Assembly (NCBI GenBank): GCA_964605205.1
Contig: CAZSBL010000057.1
Coordinates: 1 to 19,712 of the forward strand
From: JAWVYT01 sp964605205
GTDB taxonomy: Bacteria > Gemmatimonadota > Gemmatimonadetes > Longimicrobiales > RSA9
Length of the DNA: 19,712 nucleotides
Reading direction: 5' to 3'
Shown here: positions 1-5,702 of the stretch, in pieces
Position numbering within the stretch: the first letter of the stretch is position 1
How the letters are laid out: each line of letters starts with the position of its first letter
Made by a program: the position numbers and the translations under genes
Notes under the pieces: model-generated
Seen by the model: the letters and a program-made list of their open reading frames with translations, nothing else
Told to the model about the DNA's origin: nothing
The model's database searches: none

Positions 1-54
1 GAAAGCACCCGACTTGCTCATCTCAATCGCTCACCCGGTTTACCGGACAGGCTC

Positions 55-125
55 AGTTGTAATGAAGGTTGGACCCTCGCCGGCAGCCCCAACGCTCGCC
101 GCGAGCCCCGACTCTCATTACAACT
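55..125. repeat. 11-base perfect inverted repeat upstream of ssb
   Basis: AGTTGTAATGA at 55-65 is the exact reverse complement of TCATTACAACT at 115-125. Inside the loop a second short pair, CTCGC at 76-80 and GCGAG at 101-105, could nest. The stretch from 1 to 257 otherwise holds no convincing gene: the open frames running through it have no start context and simply lead into the ssb frame. The structure could be a terminator remnant of a gene off the left edge or part of a leader upstream of ssb. There is no T-run after it. The function is not known. Confidence 0.4.
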
Positions 126-257
126 ACAGCTACAACCGCAAGTACAAATCAACCGCTCGCTGTCCCAACCTGCTATTGCCTCGACGGGGTCATCCATCCA
201 CCTTGGCGACAGACGCAGGCCACATCGCTACGAATACCCCTCACACCCCTGATCGCC

Positions 258-710
258 ATGAGTCGCGCGCTGAACAAGGTCATGCTCATCGGGAACGTGG
301 GCGCGGAGCCGGAGGTCCGGACCACACCCTCGGGTACCCGCGTCGCCAAGGTCTCCCTGGCCACCAACCGGACGTGGAAGGACCGCTCCGGGCAGGACCA
401 GGAGAAGACCGAGTGGCACCGCCTCACCTTCTGGGACAAGCTGGCCGAGATCGTCGAACGCTACGTCCACAAGGGTGACCGGCTCTACGTGGAGGGCCGC
501 ATCGAGTACAGCCAGACCCAGGACGAGCAGGGCAACGTCCGCTACTGGACCGACATCAACGTGCGCGAGATGATCATGCTCGGCGGCGGCGGGCCGGGCG
601 GCGGCCCGAGCTACGACACCGGCGGCGGATTCAACCAGGACCCGGGCGGACCCGGTGGCGGTGGCTCCCAGGAGACGCCCTTCGAAGAGGACGACGACCT
701 GCCCTTCTGA
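258..710 (+). CDS. ssb: Single-stranded DNA-binding protein SSB
   Basis: A 150-residue protein that binds single-stranded DNA during replication, recombination and repair and recruits partner enzymes. The OB fold is clear: it opens MSRALNKVMLIGNVGAEPEV and continues through RTTPSGTRVAKVSLATNR, EKTEWHRLTFWDKLAE and GDRLYVEGRIEY, all typical of bacterial SSB. After about residue 115 comes a glycine-rich disordered linker. The protein ends in the acidic interaction tail with DDDLPF, the standard partner-binding tip. The ATG at 258 is chosen because the family begins exactly there; the open frame extends further 5' but that part has no homology. No strong Shine-Dalgarno is visible before it. It is transcribed toward a GC-rich hairpin at 733-765. 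Length and tail are normal, so it is the likely housekeeping SSB. Confidence 0.97.
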   Translation: MSRALNKVMLIGNVGAEPEVRTTPSGTRVAKVSLATNRTWKDRSGQDQEKTEWHRLTFWDKLAEIVERYVHKGDRLYVEGRIEYSQTQDEQGNVRYWTDINVREMIMLGGGGPGGGPSYDTGGGFNQDPGGPGGGGSQETPFEEDDDLPF

Positions 711-732
711 CGGGGCCGAGCAGCGTATGTGG

Positions 733-765
733 ACGGGCCCCGACGCGCAGAGAGCCGGGGCCCGT
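733..765. terminator. GC-rich hairpin between convergent genes
   Basis: ACGGGCCCCG (733-742) pairs perfectly with CGGGGCCCGT (756-765) around a 13-base loop. It lies between the stops of ssb (plus strand) and the small gene ending at 825 (minus strand), where a bidirectional terminator is expected. There is no T-run on either side, so it is a hairpin-only candidate. Confidence 0.6.
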
Positions 766-824
766 ATCGTCACACCGGTTCGGGCCGCCGCCTCGCGGCT
801 CGCGGCACCGTCCGGACGAGCGCG

Positions 825-1088
825 TTACGGCCGAGCCAGCCGCTTCTTCGCCATCTCCTTGTCCTTCGGCAGCGCCGCCGGGGCCGAGACCAGCTCGATC
901 TCGTCCGGCGCGAAAGTGTGCAGCTCCGGGTCTCCGTCCAGCGACACCGTGACCTTGTTCGGGTAGTACTGGCTGTGCTCCACCACCACCCCTTCCCGGC
1001 CCAGAAGCTCGGGATTCGCCGGGGCCCGGCCCCGCTCGATCTTCACACGTGCGCCACGCGGCAGCACCGAATATTCCGTAATCGACAT
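825..1088 (-). CDS. Small hypothetical protein, SH3/KOW-like
   Basis: An 87-residue protein of unknown function. The middle (about residues 28-70) has the short alternating beta pattern of SH3-like or KOW folds: RGARVKIERG, then LLGREGVVVEHSQYYPNKV, then VTVSLDGDPELHTFAPDEIEL. The 'GREGVVVE' turn resembles the KOW motif seen in proteins that contact RNA or ribosomal partners, but no family is firmly recognised. The tail (DKEMAKKRLARP) is basic. The ATG at 1088 has AGGAG five bases upstream; longer in-frame starts exist but lack a ribosome site. It converges on ssb and diverges from the membrane protein at 1225. Its leader shares a motif with that gene's leader (see 1095-1216). Confidence 0.75.
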   Translation of the reverse strand: MSITEYSVLPRGARVKIERGRAPANPELLGREGVVVEHSQYYPNKVTVSLDGDPELHTFAPDEIELVSAPAALPKDKEMAKKRLARP

Positions 1089-1094
1089 GCGTTC

Positions 1095-1216
1095 TCCTGG
1101 TTCGGTCCGCCCCGAAGATGACGGCATCCGCTACCGACCGCAATCCATATCGGTTGTTGGCTTTTCGCTCTTCGTCTATATTCCGAGCCGCGGTACCGGA
1201 CCGAAGCCAACCAGGA
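1095..1216. repeat. Shared leader motif of two divergent genes (inverted repeat)
   Basis: Read on the minus strand, 1109-1095 is CGGACCGA+ACCAGGA. Read on the plus strand, 1197-1216 is CGGACCGA+AGCCA+ACCAGGA. The two divergent genes therefore carry the same 15-base element, with a 5-base insertion on the plus side, and in each case it includes the AGGA ribosome site. It could be a regulatory element acting on both leaders, or a duplicated leader. Confidence 0.5.
1154..1182 (+). promoter_or_regulatory. Candidate sigma-70-type promoter for the gene at 1225
   Basis: TTGTTG at 1154-1159 and TATATT at 1177-1182 are separated by 17 bases. Transcription would begin near 1189, leaving a leader of about 36 bases that contains the AGGA site at 1213-1216. 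The -10 box stands out in this GC-rich sequence. Judged by eye only. Confidence 0.5.
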
Positions 1217-1224
1217 CGAGATCG

Positions 1225-1464
1225 ATGAAGGAAACGAAGCCCACCCCCAAGCTCATCGCCACCGTGCCCGGGGTCCTCCTCGGGCTCCTCTGGCTCGCCA
1301 TCGCCCTGTTCAACATCTGGACCTCGTACCAGGGCTACGCCAACGGCCGCTCCGACTGGGGGCTCGGCTGGGGCCTGGTCGGCTTCTTCATGCTCGCCGC
1401 AGCCCTCTCCGCGCTGGTCGGCACCTGGTGGCACAACGCGAAGATCGCGAAGGACTCGCACTAG
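1225..1464 (+). CDS. Small two-helix membrane protein, unknown function
   Basis: A 79-residue hypothetical protein. Two hydrophobic stretches can be seen, about residues 11-32 (IATVPGVLLGLLWLAIALF) and about 48-67 (LGWGLVGFFMLAAALSALVG). They are separated by a short polar loop with aromatic residues (WTSYQGYANGRSDW). Both ends are charged and hydrophilic (KETKPTPK at the start, NAKIAKDSH at the end), giving a small inner-membrane hairpin. The ATG at 1225 is preceded by AGGACGAG and by a good candidate promoter at 1154-1182. I do not recognise a family; the composition resembles small uncharacterised membrane proteins. It converges with the gene ending at 1516. Confidence 0.75.
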   Translation: MKETKPTPKLIATVPGVLLGLLWLAIALFNIWTSYQGYANGRSDWGLGWGLVGFFMLAAALSALVGTWWHNAKIAKDSH

Positions 1465-1515
1465 CCTGGGCATCCGGGTAGGCCCGACCCTCCGGAACGC
1501 CAGGACCCGCCGTCG

Positions 1516-1956
1516 CTAGTCGCCTTCCGCCTCGTTCGGCTCATCCCCCACCACGTCCTTCCAGAAGCCCAGAAGCTCGGCATCGAAACGCTCCGGCCGC
1601 TCCCGGTACGCTTCCGACCACTGCTCGAACGTGGGCAGTGACATGCGCTTGAGCAGCGCCTCCGTCACACGCTGGACCAGGATGCGATAGCTGTCATCCT
1701 CAGGGGGGGGGAGGGGGGGTGGGCGTCCAGACTCGCCGGTGGCGGGGACGGACCCGGCGGCCTCTTCGCGGGCGGGGCTTTCGGCCAATGGAGGTTCACC
1801 GGATAGACCCTCGCCGGACCCACCCTCCTGCGACGCCTCAGGCCGCGCCAGCGCGTAGATCTCTTCCGGGCTCAGGTCCAGGAACCGCTCCGCCAGACGC
1901 GCTGAGCACCAGTCCAGATACTTCGCTCTAAGCGTGCTTTCCCCGGCTCCTTCCAT
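1516..1956 (-). CDS. Proline-rich hypothetical protein with a W/Y/P C-terminal motif
   Basis: A 146-residue protein of unknown function. The N-terminal 40 residues are helical (LRAKYLDWCSARLAERFLDL, then SPEEIYALA). A low-complexity linker follows, rich in E, G, S and P and ending in RPPPLPPPEDDS. The C-terminal part is helical, with LVQRVTEALLKRMSLPTFEQ and then WSEAYRERPERFDAELLGFW. This C-terminus matches the pattern LPxFExWxExYxxxPE, which also ends the protein at 2661-3386, so the two are probably distant paralogues or share a small domain. The ATG at 1956 has GGAG upstream. It lies 65 bases after the ribbon-helix-helix-like gene on the same strand and could be co-transcribed. A nine-G tract inside the linker (1703-1711) could vary in length and break the frame. 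Confidence 0.7.
   Translation of the reverse strand: MEGAGESTLRAKYLDWCSARLAERFLDLSPEEIYALARPEASQEGGSGEGLSGEPPLAESPAREEAAGSVPATGESGRPPPLPPPEDDSYRILVQRVTEALLKRMSLPTFEQWSEAYRERPERFDAELLGFWKDVVGDEPNEAEGD
1703..1719. repeat. G9-A-G7 homopolymer tract inside a coding region
   Basis: The plus strand reads nine G (1703-1711), A, then seven G (1713-1719), then T and three more G. On the coding (minus) strand this encodes the PPPLPPP linker. Such tracts are prone to slippage and could also fold as a G-quadruplex. They are also a common place for sequencing error. Confidence 0.8.
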
Positions 1957-2021
1957 GTGCTCCGATCACCCGTGTCCAGGTTTCGCCGTCGGTGCACCCT
2001 AGACACACGGACGGGCGATCG

Positions 2022-2216
2022 TCAATAGCCTCGCTCCTCGGGCCGCTCCTCCGCACCACCCCGCGCCACCAGGTGATCGAAGATCATGCGCCGCGTCACA
2101 CCGTACGCCACGATCCGGTCCAGCGCCTCCGGATCGCTCTCCTTCACTCGCTCCACTTCCTCCGCAAGACGCCGCGGTAGACGCACACGCAAGTCGATGG
2201 CATTGGTTTCCGTCAT
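2022..2216 (-). CDS. Small ribbon-helix-helix-like protein
   Basis: A 64-residue protein that looks like a CopG/Arc-type DNA-binding protein: a short beta strand, AIDLRVRLP, then helix RRLAEEVERVKES, then PEALDRIVAYGVTRRMIFDH. Proteins of this fold dimerise through the strand and bind operator DNA, often as antitoxins or autoregulators. The assignment rests on pattern only. The start at 2216 follows the fold boundary; the bases upstream (CGTCCCGATTCC) contain no good Shine-Dalgarno, so translation may be weak or leaderless. It sits just beside a divergent region with repeated CGGATGTG motifs and upstream of the proline-rich gene at 1516-1956. If it is an antitoxin-type regulator, no recognisable toxin is adjacent. 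Confidence 0.65.
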   Translation of the reverse strand: MTETNAIDLRVRLPRRLAEEVERVKESDPEALDRIVAYGVTRRMIFDHLVARGGAEERPEERGY

Positions 2217-2507
2217 GGAATCGGGACGCTCGAGGTTCGGATGTGGAAAATTTGTTTAAAACTCCGTGGAAAGACGGTCCTGACGGCTCCGCCCCACTGG
2301 TTTCGTCGCGGTCGGCGTCATCGCCCGCAGGGGAAAGCCAATGTACGGGCCGCCCGCGCACCCGTCAAGGCTCCCGTCATCCGGACCGCGGAAACCCCGA
2401 AAACCGCTATCTGGTTCTGCCCCAACGACTTACAAGATTACGTGGTTTCCGCGTTTTCTATGATTTTCGCCCGCTGTCCGGTACTCGATTTTCAGGTGTT
2501 TTCCATC

Positions 2508-2537
2508 CCGGATGTGTTGCAATTCGGTCACATCCGG
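2508..2537. promoter_or_regulatory. 9-base inverted repeat, possible operator
   Basis: CCGGATGTG (2508-2516) and CACATCCGG (2529-2537) are perfect reverse complements around a 12-base AT-rich loop, TTGCAATTCGGT. The core CGGATGTG occurs again at 2238-2245, just upstream of the ribbon-helix-helix-like gene. Repeated half-sites beside such a gene suggest an operator. It could equally act as an RNA hairpin. Confidence 0.45.
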
Positions 2538-2625
2538 CGATCAGACTTGTAAAAACCCGGCTTTCTCATAGCCCTTATAAACGTATGTTTTTCGGCGTTG
2601 ATAACTTGCCCGCCTTTCCACGTGC

Positions 2626-2654
2626 TTGCACCTTGCTCCGGCTGCCACTACGCT
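2626..2654 (+). promoter_or_regulatory. Candidate promoter placing the start of transcription at GTG 2661
   Basis: TTGCAC (2626-2631) and TACGCT (2649-2654) are 17 bases apart. The expected first transcribed base, about seven bases after the -10 box, falls at or next to the in-frame GTG at 2661. There is no Shine-Dalgarno before that GTG. This would make the mRNA leaderless. Confidence 0.4.
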
Positions 2655-2660
2655 TCCGAC

Positions 2661-3386
2661 GTGCTGAATCCGAGGCGGCGATCCGGGCAGGAGGGCAAAC
2701 CGGGCCGGGCCGGTCACGAGGCCCGTGACCAGGCGCGGCGGCGGTCGTACACGTTCCTGGAGCGGAACGGGGAGCGGTGGTCAGTGTTCCTGGCGACGTA
2801 CGTCGGCGACGACGGTCGCTGGCGCGGCTATTTCACTTTTCGGACAGGCGAATCGGCGGAGCTGTCGGGCGAGGAGGTTCGGACGGCCGACCTGTTCGTG
2901 GAGTCGGATGAAGCGGACGTGGACGTTCGAGCCCGGGGGCTGGGTCGTCCGCTACTGGTGAGCCTGCTGGAATCGGCGCTCCACACGCGTCAGCGTCAGC
3001 GGAAGCCGGACATGGGGGGCTGGTTCCGGGAAGTTCTGGCCGACCGTTCGGAACAGCTGACCATGGGCGTGGCGCCGTCGGGGGACGAGTCGCGGCAGCA
3101 CCTGGAGAGCCTGTACGACTCGTACCGGATCGACCAGGTCTCCCACCTGGTGGCGCTGTTGGAGCCGGATGCGTTCAACGCGCTGGTGGACCGGCTGCTG
3201 GAGGGTCGCCAGATCGATTTCCGTGCCTCGGACCGGCTCCAGCTGGCCATGCTGGTGGTGCAGGAGCTGGAGCGCCACCTGCCGCTCCCGCCCTTCGAGG
3301 TCTGGGCCGAGGACTACACGGCGCACCCCGAAGTCTACCAGCGCTACAGCCACGCGCTGCACCGCGAGGAGCGGCTCCCGGATTGA
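2661..3386 (+). CDS. Hypothetical protein, two-part, with the W/Y/P C-terminal motif
   Basis: About 241 residues, function unknown. The first half (about residues 28-95) looks like a beta-rich domain: YTFLERNGERWSVFLATYVG, DGRWRGYFTFRTGESAELSG, then ADLFVESDEADVDVRARGLG. The second half is helical: GRPLLVSLLESALHTRQ, YRIDQVSHLVALLEPDAFNA, and LQLAMLVVQELERHLPLPPF followed by EVWAEDYTAHPEVYQRYSHA. The final motif LPxFExWxExY resembles the end of the protein at 1516-1956. The frame is open back to an ATG at 2598, but those residues look non-coding. GTG 2661 is preferred because a promoter candidate would place the transcript start there; a start further inside is also possible. Domain order and the start are inference; that the gene is real is well supported by codon composition and length. 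Confidence 0.7.
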   Translation: MLNPRRRSGQEGKPGRAGHEARDQARRRSYTFLERNGERWSVFLATYVGDDGRWRGYFTFRTGESAELSGEEVRTADLFVESDEADVDVRARGLGRPLLVSLLESALHTRQRQRKPDMGGWFREVLADRSEQLTMGVAPSGDESRQHLESLYDSYRIDQVSHLVALLEPDAFNALVDRLLEGRQIDFRASDRLQLAMLVVQELERHLPLPPFEVWAEDYTAHPEVYQRYSHALHREERLPD

Positions 3387-3422
3387 GCCAGGCCGGGTGT
3401 TGGTGGTGACCGGCGCGTCGTA

Positions 3423-3449
3423 AACCGCGGAGGTACGGAGGCGCGGAGC
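3423..3449 (+). repeat. CGCGGAG-type intergenic repeat, left copy
   Basis: AACCGCGGAGGTACGGAGGC plus GCGGAGC. It matches the reverse complement of 3754-3780 at 24 of 27 positions; the three differences are adjacent. It is built from heptamers of the form CGCGGAG or TACGGAG, and another CGCGGAG follows at about 3454. Repeats of this heptamer kind are, from memory, common between genes in several high-GC phyla. Confidence 0.7.
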
Positions 3450-3706
3450 GTACGCGGAGCCGTCCTGGCTACCGGGATCCGGGGCTAGCGAGATCCGGGC
3501 GCGAGCACGGTTCACGGTGGATTTCCTGCAGTGGGGGACCACCTCAACTTCCCGGCGGTTTCCGGCAGCCGGCGGGGGCGGACATCCAGTGCCGACCTCA
3601 CCCGGTGGGGCTGTCGGGCAGTCCCGGGAAGGTGGCCCTCGGCACACCGCCGGAAGGATACCGCCCCGAAACCGGCGGCGGCCGGGCCGAGCCGAGATCG
3701 CACGCT

Positions 3707-3742
3707 GCCTCGCCGCGAACCTCGAGGGTTTCGCGACGAGGC
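3707..3742. terminator. Long hairpin between convergent genes
   Basis: GCCTCGCCGCGAACC (3707-3721) pairs with GGTTTCGCGACGAGGC (3727-3742), with one mismatch and one bulged base around a five-base loop. It lies between the stop at 3386 (plus) and the stop at 3803 (minus) and could end transcription from both sides. There is no T-run. Confidence 0.5.
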
Positions 3743-3753
3743 GCTCCGCGAGT

Positions 3754-3780
3754 GCTCCGCGCCTCCGCTTCTCCGCGGTT
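3754..3780 (-). repeat. CGCGGAG-type intergenic repeat, right copy
   Basis: GCTCCGCGCCTCCGCTTCTC plus CGCGGTT, the inverted partner of 3423-3449. Another CTCCGCG precedes it at 3744-3750. Together the copies bound a segment of about 358 bases. Confidence 0.7.
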
Positions 3781-3802
3781 GAGATCGGGTGCGCTGCCCG
3801 AC

Positions 3803-5197
3803 CTACCCTCCGAGCCCGATCACCAGCTGGATCAGGATCGCGGCGATGGCCAGCGGAGCCAGGTAGCGGATCAGGACCGCCCAGGTCCTGCCCAGCGGGA
3901 ACCGGCCGTCGTTGACCCTGACCTCCTCGCCGGCCTGCTTCACGCCCCAGACCCAGGCGATGAAGATGGAGATCAGGAGCGCGCCGATCACCAGGCTGTA
4001 CTGTCCGAAGATGGTGAAGAGGAGCGACAGGAAGTCGAGCCCCACGCCGGGCACCTCCGTCAGCCACGCCACCGCGCCGTTCCCGAGGGCGCTGGGGATG
4101 CCGAGGACGAAGGCCGTAGCGCCGATGGTGATGGCGGCCCGCTTCCGGGAGTACTTCCGCTCATCGATCAGCCAGGAGCTGGCCACCTCCAGGAGGGACA
4201 TGCTGGAGGTGAGGGCGGCGATGGCCAGGAGTGAGAAGAAGAGGGTCCCGAAGATGACGCCGCCCATGGGCTCCGGCGGGATGGAGCCGAGCAGCGAGGT
4301 CAGGACCACGAAGACCATCCCGGGCCCGCCGGTCCCGGGCTCGAGGCCGGCGGAGAAGAGCGTCGGGAAGATGATCAGCCCGGCCATGATGGCGATGGTG
4401 GTGTCGAAGCCGGTGACCCAGGCGGCGGAGCTGACCAGGTCATCCTTCTTCGAGATGTAGGAGCCGTAGGTAATCATGGCGCCCATCCCCAGCGAGAGGC
4501 TGAAGAACGCCTGCCCGATGGCGGCGAGGATGATCTCCATGGAGAGGGCGGAGAAGTCGGGCTTGAGGTAGAACTCGAGCCCCACGCCGGCGCCGGGGAG
4601 CGTAACGGCCCGGATCACCAGGAGGATCAGAATCACGAAGAGGGCGGGCATGAGGATCTTGGTCCATCGCTCGATCCCCTTCCGCACCCCGCCGAGGACC
4701 ACGGCCACGGTGATGATCATGAACAGCAGGTGCCAGCCGATGGCCGGGACCGCGTCACCGGCCACGTGGCCGAAGATCGCCTCGGTGTCGGCGCCGGCCG
4801 TGAACGTACCCGTCGCCGCCTTGATGATGTAGGAGAGCGTCCAGCCCGCGATCACCGAGTAGAAGCTCAGGATGATGATCCCGGTGAGCACGCCCAGGCC
4901 GCCCACCACCACCCACACCGAGCCCGGCGCCAGTGCCTTGAACGCGCCCACGGGGTTCCGCTGTGTCTTCCGGCCGATGATCAGCTCGGCCAGCATGACG
5001 GGCGCACCGATGAACGCCACGGCCAGCAGGTAGATGGCGAGGAACGCGGCGCCGCCGTTCTGTCCGGCCACCGTGGGGAAGCCCCAGATGTTGCCCAGGC
5101 CGATGGCGCTCCCGGCCGCCGCCAGGACGAACGCCAGCTTCGAGCCCCAGGTGTCACGGATCTCGACGCTGCCGCCGACGGGTGTGTTGGTGTCCAT
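3803..5197 (-). CDS. Sodium-dependent transporter, NSS/SNF family
   Basis: A 464-residue inner-membrane protein of the neurotransmitter:sodium symporter family (LeuT fold), which uses the Na+ gradient to import amino acids or related amines. TM1 carries the family signature FVLAAAGSAIGLGNIWGFP (about residues 23-41) followed by QNGGAAF. The rest shows the expected chain of about 11-12 hydrophobic helices, including GQAFFSLSLGMGAMITYGSY (TM6-like) and FFSLLAIAALTSSMSLLEV (TM8-like). In LeuT the residue before FP in TM1 is arginine (R30, extracellular gate); here it is glycine (G39). The substrate cannot be read from sequence. ATG 5197 is chosen because AAGGGAG lies upstream and the conserved part starts soon after; the frame is open 21 codons further. 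It diverges from the lipoprotein at 5299. Confidence 0.93.
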   Translation of the reverse strand: MDTNTPVGGSVEIRDTWGSKLAFVLAAAGSAIGLGNIWGFPTVAGQNGGAAFLAIYLLAVAFIGAPVMLAELIIGRKTQRNPVGAFKALAPGSVWVVVGGLGVLTGIIILSFYSVIAGWTLSYIIKAATGTFTAGADTEAIFGHVAGDAVPAIGWHLLFMIITVAVVLGGVRKGIERWTKILMPALFVILILLVIRAVTLPGAGVGLEFYLKPDFSALSMEIILAAIGQAFFSLSLGMGAMITYGSYISKKDDLVSSAAWVTGFDTTIAIMAGLIIFPTLFSAGLEPGTGGPGMVFVVLTSLLGSIPPEPMGGVIFGTLFFSLLAIAALTSSMSLLEVASSWLIDERKYSRKRAAITIGATAFVLGIPSALGNGAVAWLTEVPGVGLDFLSLLFTIFGQYSLVIGALLISIFIAWVWGVKQAGEEVRVNDGRFPLGRTWAVLIRYLAPLAIAAILIQLVIGLGG

Positions 5198-5223
5198 GTA
5201 TTCTCCCTTGGAAAGTCGCGCGT

Positions 5224-5253
5224 ATTCTCTCATCCCCCCCCGACGGAACGCAA
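5224..5253 (-). promoter_or_regulatory. Weak promoter candidate with a C8/G8 tract in its spacer
   Basis: On the minus strand, TTGCGT (5253-5248) and GAGAAT (5229-5224) are 18 bases apart and would drive the transporter gene. The spacer contains a run of eight identical bases (C at 5234-5241 on the plus strand). Length change in this run would alter the spacer. Both boxes are only partial matches. Confidence 0.3.
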
Positions 5254-5298
5254 CCTGCACTTTTGCCGGGTGCTGTGTATTCAGTCCGGGAGAACGTC

Positions 5299-5685
5299 AT
5301 GAAACGCGTCGCCATACTGATGCTCGCGGGTCTCATCGCCGGCTGCGGCGAAACGGATGTGGACGGTGGCCGCGAGGCCGCCCTCGACACGACCATCGAG
5401 GTCGAGCCCGTGGATCTCGACACCGTCGACTGGTTCACCGAAGGGCGGACCATGGTCTTCGCCGGCTACAACTGGATCCCGACCGGCGAGCCCGTCTACG
5501 ACCCGGCGGGAATCGAGAAGGTGGGCGAGTTCGAGGGCACGCCCCTCTACGCCGAAGTCGGTACCATGTCGCCGTACACCAAGCTCTTCGTTCCGTTGCC
5601 GAACGATTACTGGCAGACGTTCGACCGGGCGGCGGCCACGACCCGGCCGGTAGCGCCATCGGACACGGCGCCGGAAGGCGGCTGA
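5299..5685 (+). CDS. Small lipoprotein of unknown function
   Basis: A 128-residue predicted lipoprotein. It begins MKRVAILMLAGLIAGCGETD: a basic start, a hydrophobic core and a lipobox (IAGC) with lipidated cysteine at residue 16. The mature part is acidic at first and then has an aromatic-rich core: VDWFTEGRTMVFAGYNWIP, YDPAGIEKVGEFEGTPLYAE and YTKLFVPLPNDYWQTF. The tail is rich in A, T and P. No family is recognised. GGGAG at 5288-5292 supports the ATG at 5299. It is divergent from the transporter and ends just before a strong hairpin, so it is probably transcribed alone. Confidence 0.8.
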   Translation: MKRVAILMLAGLIAGCGETDVDGGREAALDTTIEVEPVDLDTVDWFTEGRTMVFAGYNWIPTGEPVYDPAGIEKVGEFEGTPLYAEVGTMSPYTKLFVPLPNDYWQTFDRAAATTRPVAPSDTAPEGG

Positions 5686-5702
5686 CGGCCGACCGCGTCT
5701 CA

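Larger units (their letters stand above)
2217..2660. other. Long AT-richer divergent intergenic region
   Basis: A 444-base stretch between the divergent genes starting at 2216 and about 2661. By hand count, 2401-2640 is about 49% GC, well below the neighbouring genes. Open frames cross it but have no plausible start, composition or homology. It holds a 9-base inverted repeat (2508-2537), a third copy of the same motif at 2238-2245 and a promoter candidate at 2626-2654. It may be a regulatory region, the site of a small RNA, or a decayed insertion; nothing decides between these. Confidence 0.6.
3387..3802. other. 416-base non-coding stretch between convergent genes
   Basis: No gene is credible here; the small open frames have no ribosome sites and overlap repeats. 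It contains two 27-base inverted repeats (3423-3449 and 3754-3780) and a long hairpin (3707-3742). Both neighbouring genes end into it, so it serves at least as a transcription stop zone. Confidence 0.6.

Noticed and set aside
631..1473. 280-residue open frame on the minus strand
   Set aside because: It crosses ssb, the small KOW-like gene and the membrane protein in other frames; its sequence is low-complexity R/G/P typical of a shadow in GC-rich DNA.
1465..1504. Hairpin between the convergent genes at 1464 and 1516
   Set aside because: Only four- to five-base stems (CCTGG/CCAGG, GGGT/ACCC) can be formed; too weak to call a terminator.
2598..2660. N-terminal extension of the protein starting at 2661 (ATG 2598)
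   Set aside because: The extra residues (MITCPPFHVLAPCSGCHYAS) show no coding character, and the promoter candidate lies inside them.
2243..2728. 161-residue plus-strand frame in the AT-richer region
   Set aside because: No ribosome site, no domain pattern, and it runs through inverted repeats and into the next gene in another frame.
3517..3915. Small plus-strand frames in the 3387-3802 stretch
   Set aside because: They read through the hairpin and heptamer repeats, and none has a ribosome site or a recognisable pattern.
2952..4067. 371-residue minus-strand frame
   Set aside because: It spans the opposite strand of a real gene, the repeat region and the transporter end in another frame; composition is that of a shadow.
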